Assembly: GCA_963745945.1 (NCBI GenBank)
Contig: CAVUZG010000004.1
Location: forward strand, 2,046,001-2,110,000
DNA from: DATFVA01 sp963745945
GTDB lineage: Bacteria; Bacteroidota; Ignavibacteria; Ignavibacteriales; Ignavibacteriaceae
Length of the DNA stretch: 64,000 nt
Reading direction: 5' to 3'
Shown: in pieces, positions 46,481 to 55,311 of the stretch
How positions within the stretch are numbered: position 1 is the stretch's first letter
Layout of the letters: the number at the start of each line of letters is the position of its first letter
Program-made: the position numbers and the translations under genes
The notes under the pieces: generated by a model
Told to the model about the DNA's origin: nothing
Databases searched by the model: none
Seen by the model: the letters and a program-made list of their open reading frames with translations, nothing else

Positions 46481-47962
46481 ATGAATGTACTTTTGGTTTA
46501 TCCAATGTATCCCGATACATTCTGGAGTTTTAAACACGCTTTAAAATTCGTTTCGAAGAAAGCAAGTTTCCCGCCGTTAGGACTGCTGACAGTTGCTTCA
46601 ATGCTTCCTGAAACCTGGAATAAGAAATTAATTGATATGAACGCAACAGAGCTGGATGACAAAGATATTCTCTGGGCCGACTATGTGTTTTTAAGTGCGA
46701 TGTCCGTTCAAAGTGATTCTGCTAACCAGGTTATACAACGATGCGAAAAATTAAACACTAAAATTGTAGCAGGCGGTCCATTATTTACAAGCAGTTCAGA
46801 GTATTATGATAATGTTGATCATCTCGTTTTAAACGAAGCTGAGATTACAATCCCCTTGTTTCTTAATGATCTGAATGAGGGAGAACCGAAACACAAATAT
46901 ACAACAGATAAATGGGCTGATATAACAAGTACTCCATTACCACTCTGGGAAATTGTACCTATTAAGCATTATACCTCAATGAACCTTCAATATTCACGAG
47001 GGTGCCCATATGACTGTGACTTCTGTGATATCACAGTTCTTTACGGAAGGAAACCGCGTACAAAAACCAGGGAACAGGTCTTATCTGAATTAGATGCACT
47101 TTATTTTACCGGGTGGCGTGGACCTGTTTTTTTTGTTGATGATAATTTCATCGGCAATAAAGTGAAACTTAAAAAAGAAATCCTTCCGGCAATTGCTGAA
47201 TGGATGGATAAAAGAAAAAATCCTTTTTACCTGAATACTGAAGCCTCAATAAATCTTGCCGATGATGAACTGTTGATGCAGTTAATGGTTAAAGCCGGGT
47301 TTGAAGCAGTATTTATCGGGATTGAATCACCTAATGAGGAAAGCCTGGTTGAGTGTAATAAAAACCAGAACCGGAACCGCGATCTGATTTCCAGCATAAA
47401 GAAAATACAAAAGGCAGGTCTTGAAGTTCAGGGAGGTTTTATTGTGGGGTTTGATAATGACCCGCCCTCTATTTTTGAAAAGCTTACAGGTTTTATACAG
47501 GAAAGCGGGATAGTGACTGCGATGGTTGGATTACTGAATGCTCCTAAAGGAACCAATCTTGAAAAAAGATTAGAAAAGGAAGGTAGAATGCTTAAAGATT
47601 TTACCGGTAATAACACCGACTTTTCAATAAACTTTATTCCGCGGATGGATTCCAAAGTGCTGCTCGATGGTTATCAGAAAATACTGGACAAGATATATTC
47701 CCCAAAATATTACTATGAACGAGTTACAAGGTTTTTAAAAGATTTTGAACCCGGTAAGAAAAAAGTATTTCATATTAATCCAAGCTATATCCTGGCTTTA
47801 TTCAGGTCAATGTTTAAGCTGGGGGTCATCGGGGAAGAAAGAATTTACTACTGGAAATTATTTTTCTGGTCACTTTTCAGAAAGCCACAACTTTTTTCTC
47901 TTGCAATCCTGTTTACTATTTATGGTTTTCATTTTAGAAAAATATCTAATGGTTTTTACTAA
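46481..47962 (+). CDS. B12-binding radical SAM protein, DUF4070 type
   Basis: A 493 aa protein. The start MNVLLVYPMYPDTFWSFKHAL and the VPIKHYTSMNLQYSRGCPYD segment are features of the B12-binding/radical SAM DUF4070 family. The cluster cysteines are in GCPYDCDFCDITVLYG. FVDDNFIGNK and VFIGIESPNEESLVECNK are radical SAM beta-barrel strands, and the C-terminus IPRMDSKVLLDGYQKIL belongs to DUF4070. It ends LFTIYGFHFRKISNGFY. Ribosome site AAGGGAGAG precedes. Members of this group act on lipids, bacteriohopanes or small molecules; the substrate is not known. A related tail relic is found at 52659. Confidence 0.9.
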   Translation: MNVLLVYPMYPDTFWSFKHALKFVSKKASFPPLGLLTVASMLPETWNKKLIDMNATELDDKDILWADYVFLSAMSVQSDSANQVIQRCEKLNTKIVAGGPLFTSSSEYYDNVDHLVLNEAEITIPLFLNDLNEGEPKHKYTTDKWADITSTPLPLWEIVPIKHYTSMNLQYSRGCPYDCDFCDITVLYGRKPRTKTREQVLSELDALYFTGWRGPVFFVDDNFIGNKVKLKKEILPAIAEWMDKRKNPFYLNTEASINLADDELLMQLMVKAGFEAVFIGIESPNEESLVECNKNQNRNRDLISSIKKIQKAGLEVQGGFIVGFDNDPPSIFEKLTGFIQESGIVTAMVGLLNAPKGTNLEKRLEKEGRMLKDFTGNNTDFSINFIPRMDSKVLLDGYQKILDKIYSPKYYYERVTRFLKDFEPGKKKVFHINPSYILALFRSMFKLGVIGEERIYYWKLFFWSLFRKPQLFSLAILFTIYGFHFRKISNGFY

Positions 47963-48096
47963 GCACATTTAATATGCCGAATTAATACTCTTGTACATTT
48001 AGAAAGAAACTTATTTTAAAATTGTTGTACATATAAAGTCCCGATCAGGTGCTTCTTTGCATTTGAGAATTATCAATCAGATTATTAATTGAGAAA

Positions 48097-48273
48097 ATGA
48101 AAAAGTATAAAGTTATCAGAAATAAAAAAAATGGTCTCTTATATCTTAAAAAAAGAGTGCTTTTTATTTTTTGGAAAACTATCCTGCTATAAATTGGTAA
48201 TCCGTGGTTAATAATTCACCCGGGGACAGCTTCAATTGCTTTAATAAAATCAGAAAGGGATATTAATAGATAA
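48097..48273 (+). pseudogene. Small ORF broken by an in-frame stop
   Basis: The frame MKKYKVIRNKKNGLLYLKK then RVLFIFWKTILL is followed by TAA at 48190 and continues in the same frame as IGNPWLIIHPGTASIALIKS and ERDINR up to TAA at 48271. The length of about 58 aa and the Tyr/Lys/Phe-rich start look like a small phage or host protein family, but I cannot name it. A single substitution would restore it. Confidence 0.3.
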
Positions 48274-48355
48274 TTTTTTTTATTTTACAAAAGGGTTTTA
48301 TTTAGATAATTATTTCGGTGTTCTCTTCTAAATAGGATGCTTCCTTCTCAATAAA

Positions 48356-48379
48356 AAATTTACGGAAATACCGTAATTT
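48356..48379. promoter_or_regulatory. Short palindrome upstream of the CheB-CheR gene
   Basis: TTACGG (48360-48365) and CCGTAA (48371-48376) pair with an AAATA loop and are flanked by AAAT/ATTT. It is 18 nt upstream of the ATG at 48394. It could be an operator or a weak hairpin; no function is shown. Confidence 0.3.
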
Positions 48380-48393
48380 GAAACAAAGGAGAT

Positions 48394-51344
48394 ATGAAAA
48401 AGAAAGCAATTCCGAAACGCTTCCCAGTTAAAAAGAAAAAAAGCACCGCAAAAATTGTGCAGCCCGGATAATTCATTTTATGTGGTAGGCATAGGTGCAT
48501 CTGCCGGCGGGCTGGAAGCACTGGAAAGATTTTTTGAAAATATGCCGGATAGTTCGGGCATGGCATTTATTGTAGTTTCACATTTAGACCCAACACATGT
48601 GAGTATTATGCCCGAACTAATTCAAAAATCTACAAAGATGAAATTATACCCGGCAGAAGACGGTATGATTGTTAAACCCAATCATGTTTATGTTGCACCT
48701 GCAAACCGTGACATTGCAATTCTTCACGGAACAATACAACTGATAGAACCTGCACAAGCACATGGATTCCGGCTTCCGATTGATTTTTTCTTCAAGTCCC
48801 TTTCACAGGACCTGGGCGAAAAAGCTATTTGTATTATCCTTTCGGGAATGGCTTCTGACGGAACGGCAGGATTAAAAGCAGTGAAGAGTGAATTGGGAAT
48901 GGTAATGGTGCAGGATCCCAATTCGGCAAAATTCGATGGGATGCCGACAAGCGCTATCAAAACCGGCCTGGCAGATTACATCCTTCCGCCCGAAGAAATG
49001 CCTGACCAGTTGATTAAATATTCATTACATAAAGTAAAAGGTATTTTATTAGATAAAACAATTCCAGATGGCAAAATTCCGGATACATTTCAAAAAATTT
49101 TCATACTGCTCAGAAATCACACCGGGCATGATTTTTCACTCTATAAACAAAATACTATTTCCCGCCGCGTGGAAAGAAGAATGAGTGTTTCTCAAATGGA
49201 TAGTATTCCTAATTATATCAGGTTGATCCAGGAAAATCCCGGTGAAATTGATTCCCTGTTTAAGGAACTCTTAATTGGAGTAACAAATTTTTTCAGAGAC
49301 CCCGAGTCCTTCGAGAAATTAAAAAGTATCTTAGCAGAATTAGTAAAAAATAAACCTGAAGACGGGAAAATAAGAATCTGGGTACCCGGGTGTTCAACCG
49401 GTGAAGAAGCATACTCTATTGCAATTATCCTGCGGGAGTGTATGAATAAAGCGAAGAAACATTTAAACGTACAGATTTTTGCTACAGACATTGATAGTGA
49501 AGCGATAGAAAAAGCCCGCATCGGGACATTTTCAGGAATCCAACCCGATGTTGATAAAACACGTTTGAAAAATTTCTTTACTTCCTCGGGAGATGTTTTT
49601 CACATCAAGAAGGAAATCAGGGAAATGATGGTCTTTGCTCCGCAAAGCGTGATTAAAGATCCTCCGTTTACCAGGCTGGATCTTATCTCGTGCAGAAATC
49701 TTTTAATTTATTTTAATGCCGAATTACAGAAAAAAATTATTCCCATATTCCATTATAGCCTGTTGCCAAATGGAATTCTTTTTCTTGGTTCATCGGAAAC
49801 TATTGGCGGGTTTGTCGATCTGTTTTCGATGTTGGATAAAAAATGGAAGTTCTACAAAAAAAGAGATTCAATTTATTCGGTACAACCTTTTATCGATTTT
49901 CCCTTATCACATTCAATTGGAAAAATTTATGAGACACCTATGAAAACAAATGAAGTAAAAAATATCACACAGTTAGCGGAAAAAGTTATACTGCAAAATT
50001 ATTCTCCGGATTGTGTGATAATAACCGGGAATGGAGATATAGTTTATATTCATGGAAAAACCGGCAGATATCTTGAACTTACGAACGGTGAAGCCAAGAT
50101 GAATATTTTTGAAATGGCACGGGATAGGGCTAAAGCAGGAGCTTCCCGCATTGATCAGGAAAGTATCATCAGCCAGGAAAGGATTAACCGCGGAAGGTAT
50201 AAAAATAAAACCAAACGGAAAAACATTGTTAATGAATCTTACAGTTAAGCCAATAAAAGAACCTTCGGAAATGAGTGGTTTCTTTTTGATACTATTTGAG
50301 GAAGTATTACAGCAAAAGAAAGGTGCGGCTTCCAAAAAAGTTCACTATGATAAGAAATCTGAAAAAATAATCAAAGATATTGAACACGAGTTAAAAATCA
50401 CTAAAGAAAATTTAAGGTCAACAATTGAGGAACTGGAAACTTCAAATGAAGAATTAAATCGACAAACGAAGAAATGCAGTCAACCAACGAGGAAATGCAA
50501 AGTTCAAATGAAGAACTGGAAACTTCCAAAGAAGAATTGCAATCATTAAATGAAGAATTAATTACAGTAAACACCGAACTGCAGAATAAAAATGATGAAT
50601 TATCCGGTCATTAATAATGATATGAAAAACCTGCTGGACAGTATTGATATCCCGACCATCTTTCTTGATAATAATTTATTTATTAAAAGGTTTACTTCAC
50701 ACGCTACAAAAGTTGTTAACCTGATTTCATCTGACATTGGAAGGCCAATAAACCATATAGCTACAAATATACAATACGATAAACTAATTGAAGATGCAAA
50801 GGAAGTTTTAAGAACACTGATTCCTAAAGAAATTGAAGTACAAACCAAGGATGGCACATGGTATCAAATGAGGATATTACCCTACCGGACAACCAACAAT
50901 GTTATTGACGGGCTTGTGGTAACGTTTACTCATATTCATAAAATAAAGACTGCTTACGAAGAAATTCAAAAGTTGAACCAGGAAATTCAACTTGCACAGG
51001 AGTATTCTGATAATATTGTTGATACTGTAAGAGATTCACTACTTATTCTTGATAAAGATTTAAAAGTACTTTCCGCTAACCGCTCTTTTTATAAAATATT
51101 TAATACCGTCAGCGAAAAGACTGTTGGTAAATTTGTGTATGAACTTCAGGATAATAATTGGGATATACCTGAACTGCGAAAACTTCTCGAAGAAATAATT
51201 CCTGAAAGCAGTTTTTTTGAGGACTATGAGGTAGAATATAATTTTAAAGACGGAAAAAGGAAATTATTATTAAATGCCCGCGAGATATTCCAGGGAGATA
51301 AAGAATCACAACTCATTCTGCTCGCAATTCAGACTAAAAATTAA
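48394..51344 (+). CDS. CheB-CheR-PAS fusion protein, four frameshifts
   Basis: About 983 aa if mended. The start is ATG 48394 with AAAGGAG upstream, encoding a Lys-rich tail. CheB methylesterase domain: GIGASAGGLEALERFF, SHLDPTHVS and ILSGMASDGTAGLK (about 30-210). CheR: RRVERRMSVSQMDSIPNYIR, then PGCSTGEEAYSIAIIL with the SAM-binding loop (about 250-500). A PAS-like domain, a STNEEMQS/SSNEELET coiled coil and a PAS_10 domain follow. Shifts: near 48468 (+1), 50126 (+1), 50457 (one A short) and 50612 (one T extra). No CheA or receptor gene is present; such fusions usually act outside classic chemotaxis. It has no kinase domain and precedes a sensor kinase by 18 nt. Confidence 0.9.
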
Positions 51345-51362
51345 TACAAGATAGGATATAAA

Positions 51363-52652
51363 ATGAAACCTGTTAAAAAAGGTGCTGTTAAAGCCACGAC
51401 TAAAAAAAGACCGGTAAAAAAGATAGCAAAGATTAAGAAGCCAGCAATAAAAGAAATGGATGATGTGCAAAGACTGGTGCATCTGCTCCAGGTACACCAG
51501 GTAGAATTAGAGCATCAGAACGAAGAACTCAGAATTGCCCAGGTGGAACTTGAAGTATCAAGAAATAAATATGTAAACCTGTTTGATTTTTCACCGATTC
51601 CATACTTTACACTGGATCCGGATGGTGTAATTGAGGAAGTAAATTTAAGCGCCGGTAAAATTATCGGGATTGAGCGTAAAAAATTAATCGGAAGGAATTT
51701 AATCACTTTTATCCCAACTGATGCAAGAGAAATTTTTCATTCATTTATAAAAGATGTTTTTAATTCCACCGATAAAACAATCCTGCCAATTAAAAATAAT
51801 GAACAAAGATAAAAACTTATTGCAGGTGCTGACTTGAAGGAATAAAATTAGAGGACACACTTGAACCGGACCACAAATGCCAGGTAGCATTAATCGATTT
51901 AACTGAATTTAAAAAGGTTGAAGATAGATTAAATAAAACCAACGAGGAACTTAAAGAACTAAATGGCACTAAGGATAAATTCTTTTCAATAATTGCACAC
52001 GATTTAAGGAGTCCATTCGAAGCATTATTAAAGTATTCGGAATTACTGGCAACTGAAACTGAAAAATTATCGCATGAAGAGATATTACAGTTTAGTGGTG
52101 CGCTGAATGAAATCCTGAATAATCTTTATGGGCTGCTGGAGAATTTGCTTCACTGGTCAATGCTTCAGCGGGACTTGATAAGTTTTAACCCGGAAAACAT
52201 TAATATCAACTATACCATAGAGAAAATAATCAGAGTTTCAAATCATAACGCTTTAAGAAAAAATATTTCCATATCCAACCAAACTGAAAAGGAAATATTT
52301 GTATATGCAGACGCAAATATGCTCCAATTAATTATTCAAAATCTTATAATAAATGCAATCAAATTTACACCCGAAGGGGGAGAGATTATTATATCAGCGA
52401 AAATCAATAGATAAATTTGTAGAAATATCTATTTGTGATACGGGAATAGGAATCGATCCGGAAATATCTTCAACATTATTCGATTTTACTACTATATATA
52501 CAACTCACGGAACATCCGGGGAAAAAGGAACCGGGCTTGGTTTACCACTCTGTAAAGAATTTGTCGAAAGAAACGGAGGCAAAATCCGGGTAGAAAGTGA
52601 ACCGGGAAATGGTTCGAAGTTTATATTCACTTTACAAAATGCAGTTAAATAA
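51363..52652 (+). CDS. PAS sensor histidine kinase, two frameshifts and one stop
   Basis: About 430 aa if mended. A Lys-rich N-terminus (KPVKKGAVKATTKKRPVKK) precedes a coiled-coil (VHQVELEHQNEELRIAQVEL) and a PAS domain (about 60-190, SPIPYFTLDPDGVIEEVN). The HisKA motif is FFSIIAHDLRSPFEALL with the phospho-accepting His. HATPase motifs are INAIKFTPEGGE, DTGIGIDPEIS and GTGLGLPLCKEF. A stop TAA occurs near 51810, and the frame moves near 51830 (one base short) and 52402 (one A extra in AAAA). It is the second gene of a sensory pair with the CheB-CheR protein, 18 nt apart. No response regulator is adjacent. Confidence 0.88.
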
Positions 52653-52658
52653 TAACGG

Positions 52659-52790
52659 TTGTTCTCCCCAGTAGTCCTCCTTACGATATCTGGTTTTCAT
52701 TTCAGAAAAATATCCGGCGGTTATTTGCAAATGTACTGCCCTGTTTTTTATTTGAAAAACCAGCTCATTTCTGATCAGAATCCTTATTAA
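52659..52790 (+). pseudogene. Relic of a DUF4070 radical SAM gene 3' end
   Basis: The frame reads LFSPVVLLTISGFHFRKISG and then GYLQMYCPVF before a stop at 52788. The tail of the intact gene at 46481 ends LFSLAILFTIYGFHFRKISN, so 15 or so of 20 aligned residues agree. There is no radical SAM core here, and the preceding kinase stop is 7 nt away. It is therefore a remnant of a second copy or a partial duplication. Confidence 0.7.
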
Positions 52791-52934
52791 GCACTAATAC
52801 TTCTTTCATCCTTCTGCTCTATATGATATATAGTTTATCATCGGTAGATTATTTTAAAATTAAAAAGCAATTTTCTTTTCCTGAATAACAGGAATTGAAA
52901 ATAACAAAATTTTAAAATCAAATTGGAGTATCCA

Positions 52935-53315
52935 ATGAAAAAAATGAAAATGGCCATGCTAGCGGGAAGTTTTATCTTCGGTTTACTGGTTATAGGCTGC
53001 GGCAGTAGTCCGGCTGTGATAGATAAAGAAACGACTACATCTTCAATTCGTGCAGCAGAAGAAGTAGGTGCGTCCGATATTTCCAGCGCATCTCTCTATT
53101 TGCAACTGGCGAAAGAGGAACTTGAAAAGGCCCAGGTATTTGCAGAAAATGGTGAAAAAAAACAAGCAGATTCAATGCTGTTGCGTGCAAGCGCAGATGG
53201 CGAACTTGCAGTAGCGCTGTCACGAAGCGATGCTGATAAAAAAGATGCGACGGATGCAATAAATCGTGTAAAAAAACTTAGACAAGATAATAACTTACCA
53301 GAGGAAAGGAATTAA
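52935..53315 (+). CDS. DUF4398 domain lipoprotein
   Basis: About 126 aa from ATG 52935, with TTGGAG upstream. The signal segment MAMLAGSFIFGLLVIGCG ends in lipobox VIGC. The mature part is a helical DUF4398 domain, recognised from AAEEVGASDISSASLYLQLA, with KEELEKAQVFAENGEKKQAD and a polar C-terminus. This domain is thought to be anchored in the outer membrane and to bind or space envelope structures. It lies 3 nt before the next gene, which carries the same domain and an OmpA end. Confidence 0.85.
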   Translation: MKKMKMAMLAGSFIFGLLVIGCGSSPAVIDKETTTSSIRAAEEVGASDISSASLYLQLAKEELEKAQVFAENGEKKQADSMLLRASADGELAVALSRSDADKKDATDAINRVKKLRQDNNLPEERN

Positions 53316-53317
53316 CA

Positions 53318-54139
53318 ATGAAACTCATGATATATCTTATTGCAATAGTATTTACGGGGCTACTTGTCAGCTGCAGTGCAAGTTTGCCTCCACAGGAATT
53401 GGTGAATGCACGTCTTTCCTACCAGAAAGCAAGCACAGGGCAGGCAGCACAATTAGTACCGGCAGAATTGCACAAAGCAAAAACAGCTCTGGACCTGGCC
53501 GAAAAATCTTTCCTGGAGGATCCTGATTCTTATATAACAACTGATCTCTCATATGTAGCTGATCGCAAATCAAAGCTGGCTGATGCACTTGCTGTTACAT
53601 TTGCTGAAAACAAAGCAAAAGAAAAAGCTAAAAAAGATTATGAAGTTACTCAGGCAGAAATTATGAAGAACACAACAGAGCAGCTTTCCATTGAACAAAA
53701 AGCACGCGTTGATGCTGAGAAGACAGCAGCCGATGCATTGGCAGAGCTTGCTAAACTTGCAGCAGTAAAAGAAGAAGAACGCGGTCTTGTAATTACACTC
53801 TCAGGTAGTGTTTTATTTGCATCAAACGAATCTACACTTTTACCGGCGGCACTGGATCGGCTAAACAAAGTAGCTGATGCGCTTTTGGTTACCAAAGAAA
53901 GAAGCCTTACCATTGAGGGTTTCACTGACTCACAGGGATCGTCCGAATACAACATGGTGTTGTCTCAAAAGCGCGCTGATGTAGTGCGCGCATATCTAAT
54001 CTCGCGCGGTTATCCGGGCAATCTTATTAAAGCTAATGGAATCGGTGAAGATAGACCTGTTGCAATTAATACCAGTGCTGAAGGACGGGCCAACAATCGT
54101 AGGGTAGAGATTGTAGTAGATCGAATGACTAAACTGTAA
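53318..54139 (+). CDS. DUF4398-OmpA family lipoprotein
   Basis: A 273 aa lipoprotein. A signal peptide ends in lipobox LLVSCS. A DUF4398-like helical part follows (LVNARLSYQKASTGQAAQL), then a long alanine/lysine/glutamate-rich coiled coil (about 100-150). An OmpA-type peptidoglycan-binding domain closes the protein (about 155-273), with GSVLFASNESTLLPAALDRL, TIEGFTDSQGSSEYNMVLSQ and AEGRANNRRVEIVV. It links the outer membrane to peptidoglycan. It is an operon with the DUF4398 gene (2 nt apart), with a terminator at 54169. Confidence 0.92.
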   Translation: MKLMIYLIAIVFTGLLVSCSASLPPQELVNARLSYQKASTGQAAQLVPAELHKAKTALDLAEKSFLEDPDSYITTDLSYVADRKSKLADALAVTFAENKAKEKAKKDYEVTQAEIMKNTTEQLSIEQKARVDAEKTAADALAELAKLAAVKEEERGLVITLSGSVLFASNESTLLPAALDRLNKVADALLVTKERSLTIEGFTDSQGSSEYNMVLSQKRADVVRAYLISRGYPGNLIKANGIGEDRPVAINTSAEGRANNRRVEIVVDRMTKL

Positions 54140-54168
54140 AGAAACAATAAAATTTATTTGGAAAAATC

Positions 54169-54196
54169 AGACCCGGAAAATTATCCGGGTCTTTTT
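54169..54196 (+). terminator. Rho-independent terminator after the DUF4398-OmpA gene
   Basis: AGACCCGGA (54169-54177) pairs with TCCGGGTCT (54184-54192), loop AAATTA, followed by TTTT. It is 30 nt after the stop codon. Confidence 0.85.
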
Positions 54197-54233
54197 AATA
54201 GCTAAATGAAGGGAATAATAGGTTAATAAAAAA

Positions 54234-54635
54234 ATGGGCAAATTGATTTTGTGGTGTGTGCAAGTAAATAAGGGATTATTGATTCTGCTGTTGGGCATAT
54301 CGATTAGCTTACCTGTTTTAGCTCAGCAGAAAACAGAGTTAAAAATACTTCTCTCTTTTTCAGAACCAATGTCCAGGGATTCCATTTTTTTCCCAGCCAA
54401 TTACGAAGTTATAGCCAACGAAAACATTCCTGTTGAAGTTATTAAAGTGGGTGTGGTTGAAGGAGATACAGCAGTAGTTTTATTTATTAATAAAGAAGAA
54501 AACTGGTTGAGTTTTCAGGTAACGGTTCATAATCTAAAAGATAAAGCTGGCAACTTAATTAATGAAGAAAAAAACCACGGTGATTTTACAACTACCCACA
54601 CAAAAAATAAACTTGTAAAACTTATTAAGCCTTAA
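54234..54635 (+). CDS. Exported protein with a SbsA-Ig-like (Big_5) domain
   Basis: A 133 aa exported protein. A signal peptide ends near SLPVLAQQK. The single mature domain starts LKILLSFSEPMSRDSIFFPA, continues NYEVIANENIPVEVIKVGV and VTVHNLKDKAGNLINEE; this SEPMS...NYEV...VxxLKDxAGN pattern is the Big_5/SbsA bacterial Ig-like fold. It probably takes part in surface assembly or binding. It is read after the DUF4398-OmpA terminator and has no partner. Confidence 0.75.
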   Translation: MGKLILWCVQVNKGLLILLLGISISLPVLAQQKTELKILLSFSEPMSRDSIFFPANYEVIANENIPVEVIKVGVVEGDTAVVLFINKEENWLSFQVTVHNLKDKAGNLINEEKNHGDFTTTHTKNKLVKLIKP

Positions 54636-55311
54636 TTTATGCGGGATCGCACGAATGAAAAGACTTAATGAAGAAAACCGGTTTTGATTTAACTGAATTA
54701 TTACTTTTCAAAACCGGAAGGATAAGGAAAATAAGTTATGATTTTTCCCGGTTCAAAAATAATAGATTAGTTTTGTTTCTAACCGTAAATCTTTTATAGA
54801 ATTGGAAAATCTTGTTCTGAATAAGATAATTACAACTGTGTTAATAGTTTAACCAATATAAACAAACAGCCCTAACCCAAAAGATGTCGTTTTATCTTCA
54901 TTCCTTAACATCATTATACAATGGCACTCTTTTAGATTATATATTTCAATTGGAAATGATTTTCAAAACTTAACAGACACTTCATTTCAACTGAAGAAGG
55001 ATGAAGTTTATAATAATTAAACAAAGGAAAACAAAAACCTATGGGAAATTATTAAAAATAAATATTTGCAGAAGAAGAGGCCTGTATTAATTTGTACTGT
55101 TGAAAATATTTTGTGCAGTTTAAACTGCGAAACACAAATTCACTTGACATACATTTTCATGCCTTCTCTGAACATAAAAGCAAATAACTTCAGTGTTTTG
55201 ATTTAATAAAAGGCCTAAAGATAAACTCTTACTTAAAGCGAAATCAGCTTGAGTTAAGAGTGATACTCTTTGAGTAGGGGAGATGAAGAAGAATTCTATA
55301 GAGACAGTTGA
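54636..55311. other. Long intergenic region before the large sensor kinase
   Basis: 676 bp. I see an inverted repeat CCGGTTTTGA (about 54675) / TCAAAACCGG (about 54707) with a long loop, and AAGAGT-GAT-ACTCTT (about 55256-55270) 42 nt before the kinase start. A TTGACA at about 55144 has no matching -10 at 17 nt. No gene is supported. Confidence 0.5.

Larger units (their letters stand above)
47963..48393. other. Intergenic region with a broken small ORF and a palindrome
   Basis: 431 bp. It holds a 31-codon reading frame interrupted by a stop (48097-48273) and a near-palindrome TTACGG-AAATA-CCGTAA (48360-48376) 18 nt before the start of the CheB-CheR gene. The rest is A/T-rich with nothing else that I can support. 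Confidence 0.5.

Noticed and set aside
55144..55175. TTGACA promoter before the large kinase
   Set aside because: No TATAAT-like box at 16-18 nt; only one element, and Bacteroidota-type promoters differ.
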